From Gammaproteobacteria bacterium (GTDB lineage Bacteria; Pseudomonadota; Gammaproteobacteria; SZUA-229), in contig WTCC01000354.1 in assembly GCA_013138755.1 (NCBI GenBank), positions 1 through 19,735 on the forward strand: 19,735 bases of DNA, in the 5' to 3' direction. Below are positions 14,410 to 19,735 of the stretch, one piece after another. Each line of letters starts with the position of its first letter. Position 1 is the first letter of the stretch. A model generated the notes under the pieces. That model ran no database searches and was not told where the DNA came from. It worked only from the letters and a program-made list of their open reading frames with translations. The translations under genes and the position numbers were made by a program.

Positions 14410-14446
14410 ATTTTTTAAATATTACCGTCTACGGAGTACAAGCGTA

Positions 14447-15157
14447 ATGGGCAGAGCCTATCAAAACCGAAAAGAGTCGATGGCTAAAACATCAGACGCC
14501 AAAGCGAGAGTTTATAGTAAATATGGTCGTGTTATTTACGTGTGCGCCAAGGAAGGTGGCACTGACCCAGATGGTAATCTGGCATTGCGTGGTTTAATCG
14601 AAAGGGCGAAAAAAGATCAGGTGCCTACTCATGTTATCGATAAGGCTATTAAAAAAGCTGAAGGTGGCAGTGGCGAGGACTTTTCAGTTGCTCGTTATGA
14701 AGGGTATGGACCAGGTGGCTGCATGGTCATAGTCGATTGCTTAACCGATAATCCAAATCGTACTTTTGGTGATGTTCGCCAGTGCTTTACCAAAACAAAA
14801 TGTAAGATTGGTACGGAAGGATCTGTGCTCCATATGTTTGATCATTCAGCAATTCTGGTGTTCAATGGTGATGAAGAGGAAGCGTTAGAAGCATTGATGA
14901 TGGCAGATGTTGATGTGACTGACATAGAAAGTGTCGATGGCAAGATAACAGTCTTTGCACCTGGCAGTGAATACTTTAAAGCTAAAAAATCCCTGACAGA
15001 TGCATTTGATGGTATCGAATTTGATGTCGATGAAATCCAGTTTTTACCGACCAGCACATCTCCTATCTCTGCGGATTCTGTTGAGATGTTCGATAAGTTT
15101 CTGGATATGCTTAATGATCTAGAGGATGTTCAAAATGTGTATCATAATGTCGAATAA
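14447..15157 (+). CDS. yeeN: YebC/TACO1-family protein, YeeN-like
   Basis: A 236-residue cytosolic protein of the YebC/PmpR/TACO1 family. The N-terminal part ([18 protein letters not shown], then KVYSKYG-like [15 protein letters not shown]) and the segments [50 protein letters not shown] and VQNVYHNVE align with the E. coli paralogue YeeN rather than with YebC, which begins MAGHSKWAN. Family members were long listed as transcriptional regulators; more recent work links them to ribosomes stalled at difficult sequences such as proline runs. The ATG at 14447 is preceded by GGAG at 14432-14435, and the YeeN-like start supports it. It is divergent from csp, across a 258-base gap holding the csp promoter and a 13-base tandem repeat. 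Confidence 0.94.
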   Translation: MGRAYQNRKESMAKTSDAKARVYSKYGRVIYVCAKEGGTDPDGNLALRGLIERAKKDQVPTHVIDKAIKKAEGGSGEDFSVARYEGYGPGGCMVIVDCLTDNPNRTFGDVRQCFTKTKCKIGTEGSVLHMFDHSAILVFNGDEEEALEALMMADVDVTDIESVDGKITVFAPGSEYFKAKKSLTDAFDGIEFDVDEIQFLPTSTSPISADSVEMFDKFLDMLNDLEDVQNVYHNVE

Positions 15158-15203
15158 TCTAATGCGTTTTAATGTGAAACACTGATCAAGTAATCGGTTT
15201 CTC

Positions 15204-16124
15204 TTAAGGGAATATATTTAAAATTTTCTCTTTATGGAGTCGGATTAACTTTTTGGCTTCCTGGGTCAGTAGAGTGATGTTTCCTTTTGTTGCATTATCC
15301 ATATCATCTGACGCTGTCAATAGCTTACTTTGCAAGCGGATATAGTTGTCACCCAAAAGTAGATTCATCTGATAGTTGGCTGCGTCGCTGACACCATCAA
15401 ACATGCAACCTAATACAGGGATCATCCAACCGATCTTCCCCCAGTCTTTAGCTTCTTCATAGGGAATAGGTCGAACTAGTTCACCGGTACCTATGGAAAC
15501 TAGCTTTATTTCTTCGCCTGGAAATATTTTCATCGCTTCTACGTAAGCAGAGACTGCTGGATTATTGATGAAAACGCCACCATCAACTAATGCCATCGAA
15601 TGACCATCAACGGGGATGAGTGCAGGTTCGAAAAATGTGGGTGCGGCTGAGGTCGCTCTAGCGACATGTTTCATCTTCACGGTTTTGAATCTATCAGCCC
15701 AGCTCTTGAAGAAAACAGGTTCCCGGTTCTGAATATCGTAACTTGAGATAAGTACATTTTTTAGCGAGGACCCCAATACCTCTGGTCCAAAAAAATCATC
15801 GAGAATTTTTTCTAAGCCATCTGCAGAGTACTTTTCATCAGATAGTCCACCAGTAGTGCTTATTCCTCGCCATAGTGATCTGGAAAAAATTTCCCCACCG
15901 CGATCCTGATATATTTTCGAAAGGTCTTTCGCTGAATATTGAGATGCCCCATTGCCATTATCTTTACACAGACCTAAAGCTAGAATGCCGCCAGTTGATG
16001 TGCCTGCGATTAAATCAAATAGCTCAGCAATTTTCTTGCCCGTTTGCTTCTCGATCTCAGCGAGTACTAAGGCTGGTATTAAACCTCGGATACCGCCGCC
16101 ATCTAGTGATAATACGTATTTCAT
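15204..16124 (-). CDS. Patatin-like phospholipase
   Basis: A 306-residue patatin-fold lipid acyl hydrolase. The glycine-rich oxyanion loop DGGGIRG is at 8-14, the nucleophile elbow GTSTG at 41-45 (Ser43), and the second dyad residue in VDGGVFINNP at Asp181, so the Ser-Asp dyad is complete. The layout, with SLDGGGIRGLIPA at the N-terminus, is closer to plant-patatin and CapV-like soluble enzymes than to RssA-type esterases. No signal peptide is visible, so it is likely cytosolic or peripheral. AAGGAA lies before the ATG. It is last in a same-strand run behind a c556/c'-like cytochrome (71-base gap). I looked for a cGAS-like cyclase or other CBASS gene nearby, since patatin proteins can be CBASS effectors, and found none. 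A housekeeping lipid-remodelling role is as likely. Confidence 0.9.
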   Translation of the reverse strand: MKYVLSLDGGGIRGLIPALVLAEIEKQTGKKIAELFDLIAGTSTGGILALGLCKDNGNGASQYSAKDLSKIYQDRGGEIFSRSLWRGISTTGGLSDEKYSADGLEKILDDFFGPEVLGSSLKNVLISSYDIQNREPVFFKSWADRFKTVKMKHVARATSAAPTFFEPALIPVDGHSMALVDGGVFINNPAVSAYVEAMKIFPGEEIKLVSIGTGELVRPIPYEEAKDWGKIGWMIPVLGCMFDGVSDAANYQMNLLLGDNYIRLQSKLLTASDDMDNATKGNITLLTQEAKKLIRLHKEKILNIFP

Positions 16125-16195
16125 TTAATTTCCTTATTATGAATGATGCGGGTTTTTTGTTAGCGGCCTCTATTATGCGACTCTTGTTATAGTGT

Positions 16196-16654
16196 TCATT
16201 CTATGTTGAATTTAAACGCAGAATGGCAGGATACACAGTTTTCTAAAAGAGTACCTAGCTGGGTAACGGTGTGTTCGCCATCACCCAGTTGCTCTGCATC
16301 CAGAGCCAATTCGTCAAATTTTGCGTGTGTATCAAAACCCAGTTTTTTAAACGCTATCGGCAGCTTGCCAATAAGTGTGCCTGGTACAGCGATCTGTGCA
16401 TTGCGACCACTCTTGCGAGCTGAGCTAGCGACCAGATCCATATCATCTGCTGAGATGCCACTGGTGATCTGTTGAACGCTCTGTAAGAATATCCGCATTT
16501 CAAATAGTACTAGATCTCTTTCTTTTTGAGTGAGTAAGATCGTTGTTCTGCTATCTGGTTCTTCGATGACTTCTCCCTGTATGATAAATTTGTATGCCAT
16601 GCCAACTGTTACGAGTGACAATATTATTACTATAGACCAGCAGGGTTTAAACAT
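16196..16654 (-). CDS. Periplasmic cytochrome c556/c'-like protein
   Basis: A 152-residue exported protein. A hydrophobic N-terminal segment (WSIVIILSLVTVGMAY) is followed by a mostly helical domain with the heme motif CVSCH close to the C-terminus (140-144). That is the arrangement of the four-helix cytochrome c'/c556 family. Met53, in LFEMRIFLQSVQQI on the first helix, is at the position of the sixth heme ligand in c556-type members, suggesting a low-spin electron carrier rather than a gas-binding c'. A Shine-Dalgarno AAGGAG lies 6 bases before the ATG. It sits between the DASS transporter (39 bases upstream) and the patatin gene on the same strand. A redox link to either is not evident. 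Confidence 0.85.
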   Translation of the reverse strand: MFKPCWSIVIILSLVTVGMAYKFIIQGEVIEEPDSRTTILLTQKERDLVLFEMRIFLQSVQQITSGISADDMDLVASSARKSGRNAQIAVPGTLIGKLPIAFKKLGFDTHAKFDELALDAEQLGDGEHTVTQLGTLLENCVSCHSAFKFNIE

Positions 16655-16693
16655 TTTCGCTCCTTAATTATATTTTGAGTCTAGTTGAGTGGT

Positions 16694-18121
16694 TCACACA
16701 AGAAGTAGATAACACAATGCAGTAATAATTACTGCTCCGCAGATATTTAAGACTATACCTTCTTTTGCCATTACTCTCGTGCTAAAAAAACCACTGGCAT
16801 AAACGATACTGTTGGGTGCGGTAGCCACAGGCATCATGAATGCGCAGCTGGCACTCATAGCGGCAGGAATCATCAAAATTTTTGGGTCAATGTTTGACCC
16901 CATTGCCGTGGCAGCGAGTACGGGCATCAGTAAGACCGTGCTCGCAGTATTACTCGTTGTTTCTGTTATGAAGGTAACGCTTAGACTGATGGCAAAGATC
17001 ATCGCAAGTATCGGTAATGATGATAGGTCTGATAAGTTTTCTGCCAGGATAGTACTCAAGCCGGAAACACCGAATGCTTTAGCTAGTGTTATACCGCCGC
17101 CAAATAATAATAAGATGCCCCAGGGAATCGTTGCGGCAGTTTTCCAGTCAAGTAATCTCTCGTGTTTACGGTTTTCATCTTCGTAACCAGCGGGAATGAG
17201 AAACATGAGTATGACAGCAATGAGCGCAACGGATGCATCGTTAGCAGCGGGCAGGTCAAACCAGTTACTCCAGCCACCGAAAGGTTCTTTTCTGGTTATC
17301 CATGCGGTGGCGGTGAGTGCGAATATCATCATCACTCTTTTCTCTGTCAGGCTCCAACTGCCGACGTCTGGCATGTCGAAGCCGCCAGTGTAGCTTAATT
17401 TTCTTGTTAGCCAGAGCCAGGTCACCGGTATCATACAGACAACGACAGGAACTCCCCAGCTCATCCATTCAGTAAAGCCAATGTTTTTATCGAAGTGTTG
17501 TTCATAGACCTGCATGAACACCAGGTTCGGTGGTGTGCCGATAGGGGTGCCGATACCGCCGATGCTCGCAGCAAACGCGATGCCCAGCATCAATGGCACA
17601 CATAGCGTTTTATCTTTAGCCTGATTGGCAATAGCTAAACCGACGGGTAACAGCATCAGTGTCGTTGCAGTATTGGATATCCACATGCTTAATGTCGCGG
17701 CTGTAACCATGAAACCGAGTACCAATTGTTTACTACTGGTACTACCGAACAGGTTAACCATAAATAGAGCAAGGCGGAGATGGGCGCCGCTTCGTTCCAT
17801 CGACTTAGATAATATAAAACCACCCAGTAGCAACAGGATAAGCGGGCTGCCGTATGATTGGCCTACTTCGTTTGCAGTCAGCACGCCGCTGATCTGAAAA
17901 ATTGCCAGTGGCAGTAATGAGGTGACTGGGATAGGGACTGGTTCAAATACCCACCAGATAACGCAAATGATGGCAACGGCGGCGGTAATTGCCAGACCGG
18001 TGTTATTGATTGCTGATGATGTATCGATCATCAACAGGTACGTTACTATTGCAGCTAGTGGGCCGATATAAAGTGAGGCAGTTTTTATATTCACGCTGTT
18101 ACTTGAAGAATGTATCGGCAA
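16694..18121 (-). CDS. SLC13/DASS family sodium-coupled carboxylate transporter
   Basis: An integral membrane protein of about 475 residues, the size of VcINDY-type transporters that import di- and tricarboxylates (succinate, malate, citrate) or sulfate with sodium. Both signature Ser-Asn-Thr clusters that bind substrate carboxylates are visible: WISNTATTLM (149-151) and TETTSNTAST (390-392). The paired GTPPN (about 195-199) and TAPN (434-437) loops belong to the sodium sites. Eleven or so hydrophobic helices are spread over the sequence. The start is uncertain: the frame opens with TTG at 18121, while GTG at 18094 would remove nine residues; neither has a strong ribosome site. The stop of the upstream DUF1456 gene is 9 bases away, so coupling is likely. 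A malic enzyme gene lies about 0.9 kb upstream on the other strand. Confidence 0.93.
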   Translation of the reverse strand: MPIHSSSNSVNIKTASLYIGPLAAIVTYLLMIDTSSAINNTGLAITAAVAIICVIWWVFEPVPIPVTSLLPLAIFQISGVLTANEVGQSYGSPLILLLLGGFILSKSMERSGAHLRLALFMVNLFGSTSSKQLVLGFMVTAATLSMWISNTATTLMLLPVGLAIANQAKDKTLCVPLMLGIAFAASIGGIGTPIGTPPNLVFMQVYEQHFDKNIGFTEWMSWGVPVVVCMIPVTWLWLTRKLSYTGGFDMPDVGSWSLTEKRVMMIFALTATAWITRKEPFGGWSNWFDLPAANDASVALIAVILMFLIPAGYEDENRKHERLLDWKTAATIPWGILLLFGGGITLAKAFGVSGLSTILAENLSDLSSLPILAMIFAISLSVTFITETTSNTASTVLLMPVLAATAMGSNIDPKILMIPAAMSASCAFMMPVATAPNSIVYASGFFSTRVMAKEGIVLNICGAVIITALCYLLLV

Positions 18122-18130
18122 GCATGGTGT

Positions 18131-18622
18131 TTAATCCCACGAGAAATCTGACGGTGGAGTTTCAGCTGGATGATGTTTGAGTTGCAAGCCCTTTAAAAAG
18201 TTACGCAGTATCTGGTCTTTGCAAACGCGGTAGTGCTTATGATCTTCTCTTCGGAAGAAGGCGCTTAATTCATGTTTGCTGACGATCAAGTCTGCTGACT
18301 TTAATATGGCTAAGGTGTCTTCTTCTTTCAGATTCAAAGCGATCTTTAATTTTCTGAAGATTATATTATTGTTTAATTTTTTCTCTGGTGTTGGCTGAGG
18401 GCCGTCTTTTTTACCACGCTTATCGTTGATTAAGCCATTTAAAAAAATTGCTAAATCAGTGTCATTGCAGGCTTTGTATGCAGGGTCATCATCTTTTTTT
18501 AGCCATTCACTTATCTGCTCTCGCGAAACGGTATGGTCGGCTAAGCCAAAGATGGCAATCATTTTAGTGTCGTTAATATCGAAGATGTAACGGAGTCGTC
18601 GAAGGATGTCGTTATTGGTCAT
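18131..18622 (-). CDS. yehS: DUF1456 protein (YehS family)
   Basis: A 163-residue cytosolic protein made of two tandem DUF1456 repeats, roughly residues 2-68 and 84-150. Each has the pattern NDILRRLRYIF / NNIIFRKLKIAL, then a DxxxxIxxLAD-like helix, then SEWLKKDDDPAY / SAFFRREDHKHY and a closing cysteine-containing CNDTDLAIFLNGLI / CKDQILRNFLKGL helix. The match to E. coli YehS (NDILRSVRYIL, LRKEDEEGF, FLNGLI, KRG, NNNIVLKKLRIAF) is clear. The family's function is not known to me. The gene is in the middle of a same-strand run, 10 bases after the small membrane protein gene and 9 bases before the transporter. Confidence 0.94.
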   Translation of the reverse strand: MTNNDILRRLRYIFDINDTKMIAIFGLADHTVSREQISEWLKKDDDPAYKACNDTDLAIFLNGLINDKRGKKDGPQPTPEKKLNNNIIFRKLKIALNLKEEDTLAILKSADLIVSKHELSAFFRREDHKHYRVCKDQILRNFLKGLQLKHHPAETPPSDFSWD

Positions 18623-18632
18623 AGTTAGTTTT

Positions 18633-18932
18633 TTATAGAGGCCAAAGCTTTAGGCCTAGTAAGGTAAATTGTATGGTGAGCAGGATACATAATATTGTCG
18701 TCATTGTGTACAAGGGTTTAAGTCTTATATTGAAATTGATCGATTTGAGATATTTTAAGCCGATGTACGAACCTGTAATAGTCAGGAAAAATGCACATTC
18801 ATTGGCGATGAGTAACGTCAGTAGTGGCAATACGGTATTGCCTTGCCCGTCTAATTGGCTTCCTTTAATGACTAACATCATAAGCAACAGGCCAATGGCC
18901 ATGGCGATGTAGGGGAAGTTAATGGTTTTCAT
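18633..18932 (-). CDS. Small three-helix membrane protein of unknown function
   Basis: A 99-residue hydrophobic protein with three predicted membrane helices: about 7-24 (YIAMAIGLLLMMLVI), 35-58 (LPLLTLLIANECAFFLTITG) and 74-95 (YTMTTILCILLTIQFTLLGL). It has a short charged link (KYLKSINFNIRLKP) between the second and third. I do not recognise a family, and no catalytic motif is visible; an acidic residue, Glu46, sits inside the second helix, which is unusual for a purely structural helix. It is the first gene of the same-strand run leading into yehS (10-base gap) and the carboxylate transporter. Only a weak purine-rich ribosome site (AGAGCAGAAA) precedes the ATG. Confidence 0.75.
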   Translation of the reverse strand: MKTINFPYIAMAIGLLLMMLVIKGSQLDGQGNTVLPLLTLLIANECAFFLTITGSYIGLKYLKSINFNIRLKPLYTMTTILCILLTIQFTLLGLKLWPL

Positions 18933-19016
18933 TTGTTTCTGCTCTGGTCTATGCTGATCTGTGTGCGGTATTGTTTCACATTATGTGTAATTGAACCAAA
19001 CTTTGATACATGCATC

Positions 19017-19022
19017 TATAAT
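19017..19022 (+). promoter_or_regulatory. Candidate -10 element for the malic enzyme gene
   Basis: A perfect TATAAT lies 42 bases before the malic enzyme start. The nearest -35-like hexamer, TTGAAC at 18991-18996, is 20 bases away, longer than the optimum, so an activator may be needed or the call may be wrong. Confidence 0.4.
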
Positions 19023-19064
19023 TCAGTTACTAGGCGTAATTATTAAAACAATAAAAATGGTTGC

Positions 19065-19735
19065 ATGATGTCTGACGATCGAAAAAATAAAGATCAAGAT
19101 GCGCTTGATTATCACCAGTTTCCTATTCCCGGGAAATTGCAGATCAGTGCAACCAAAGCATTGGCTACACAGCACGATCTATCACTTGCCTATTCACCAG
19201 GCGTAGCGGCTGCTTGTACAGCCATCCATCAGTATCCTGATAAAGCGGCAGATTATACTATTCGGTCAAACCTTGTTGGTGTTATCACCAATGGCAGTGC
19301 AGTTCTCGGCCTGGGTAATATAGGGCCTCTTGCCTCTAAGCCAGTGATGGAAGGTAAGGCTGTATTGTTTAAACGATTTTCTAATATCGATGTGTTCGAC
19401 ATCGAAATAGATCAACCGGATATCGATAAGTTTATTGACACGGTGGCAGCCTTAGAGCCGACCTTTGGGGGTATTAATCTGGAAGATATAAAAGCCCCTG
19501 AATGTTTTATCATCGAAAAACGTCTGCGTGAGCGTATGCATATCCCTGTGTTTCATGATGACCAGCATGGTACGGCAATCATTGTTACTGCAGCTATATT
19601 GAGCGGCTTAAAAGTTGTTGGTAAAACTATAGAAGATATTCGGTTGGTGACTTCCGGGGCTGGCGCAGCAGCACTGGCGTGTTTGAATCAATTAGTCAGT
19701 GCAGGACTGCCACTTAATAATATCATCGTTACCGA
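19065..19735 (+). CDS. maeB: Malic enzyme (MaeB-like), 5' part, cut by the window end
   Basis: The first 223 residues of an oxidative decarboxylase converting malate to pyruvate and CO2 with NAD(P)+. Diagnostic segments are visible: LAYSPGVA with the catalytic Tyr43, [20 protein letters not shown] with the catalytic lysine in MEGKAVLFK (Lys98), the metal-binding [11 protein letters not shown] (Glu140, Asp141) and FHDDQHGTA (Asp165/166), and the start of the nucleotide-binding fold [11 protein letters not shown]. This bacterial form lacks the long N-terminus of eukaryotic enzymes and, in full-length MaeB, is followed by a phosphotransacetylase-like domain; the window ends before that can be checked. 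Two adjacent ATGs (19065 and 19068) could start it, with no strong ribosome site. It is divergent from the run containing the SLC13/DASS carboxylate transporter. Confidence 0.94.
   Translation, partial: MMSDDRKNKDQDALDYHQFPIPGKLQISATKALATQHDLSLAYSPGVAAACTAIHQYPDKAADYTIRSNLVGVITNGSAVLGLGNIGPLASKPVMEGKAVLFKRFSNIDVFDIEIDQPDIDKFIDTVAALEPTFGGINLEDIKAPECFIIEKRLRERMHIPVFHDDQHGTAIIVTAAILSGLKVVGKTIEDIRLVTSGAGAAALACLNQLVSAGLPLNNIIVT

Noticed and set aside
14189..14446. Long thermosensing leader or riboswitch before csp
   Set aside because: The promoter at 14243-14270 leaves a leader of only about 50 bases, and I see no conserved cold-box structure.
15204..16124. Patatin protein as a CBASS defence effector
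   Set aside because: No cGAS/DncV-like nucleotidyltransferase, ubiquitin-like ligase or protease gene lies next to it; the neighbours are a cytochrome and a transporter.

Overview
The window looks like part of a gammaproteobacterial chromosome. It carries YggX, DbpA, YehS (DUF1456), YeeN and YbcJ homologues, all typical of that class, with moderate to low GC and c-type cytochromes. I cannot name a genus. Most of it is housekeeping and envelope genes in short operons. I see no prophage, CRISPR array, tRNA, rRNA or intact transposon.

Layout. (1) 1-2505, + strand: the 3' end of a gene (perhaps an M16 peptidase), a formyltransferase-fold protein, an AmmeMemoRadiSam-type radical SAM enzyme, YggX, and a strong terminator. 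A palindromic repeat remnant follows. (2) 2600-4308, - strand: an A-type Fe-S carrier with an unusual Cys/Gly tail, its terminator, and a stand-alone ATP-grasp ligase. (3) 4504-8750, - strand: an RND efflux pump (lipoprotein adaptor plus inner-membrane pump, no outer-membrane channel in view). Divergent from it at 8806-10826 are an ATM1-type ABC exporter and an S4 RNA-binding protein. (4) 10837-11912, - strand: a START/SRPBCC-like secreted protein and a mono-heme cytochrome c, overlapping as TAATG. (5) 11913-12494: no intact gene, but a decayed reading frame with three in-frame stops. (6) 12495-14188, - strand: dbpA, and a cold-shock protein with a recognisable promoter and terminator. Divergent from it is a YebC/YeeN-family gene (+). 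(7) 15204-18932, - strand: a five-gene run of small membrane protein, YehS, SLC13/DASS carboxylate transporter, c556/c'-like cytochrome and patatin-like lipase. (8) 19065 to the end, + strand: the 5' part of a malic enzyme.

Together: the Fe-S carrier, YggX and the ATM1-type exporter all concern iron, Fe-S or thiol handling, but they are in separate transcription units. The dicarboxylate transporter and malic enzyme are functionally compatible neighbours (malate uptake and oxidation), though divergently arranged. I did not find a clear new multi-gene defence or biosynthetic system. The best leads are the formyltransferase/radical SAM/YggX operon, the SRPBCC/cytochrome pair, the orphan ATP-grasp ligase and the decayed frame at 12009-12341.
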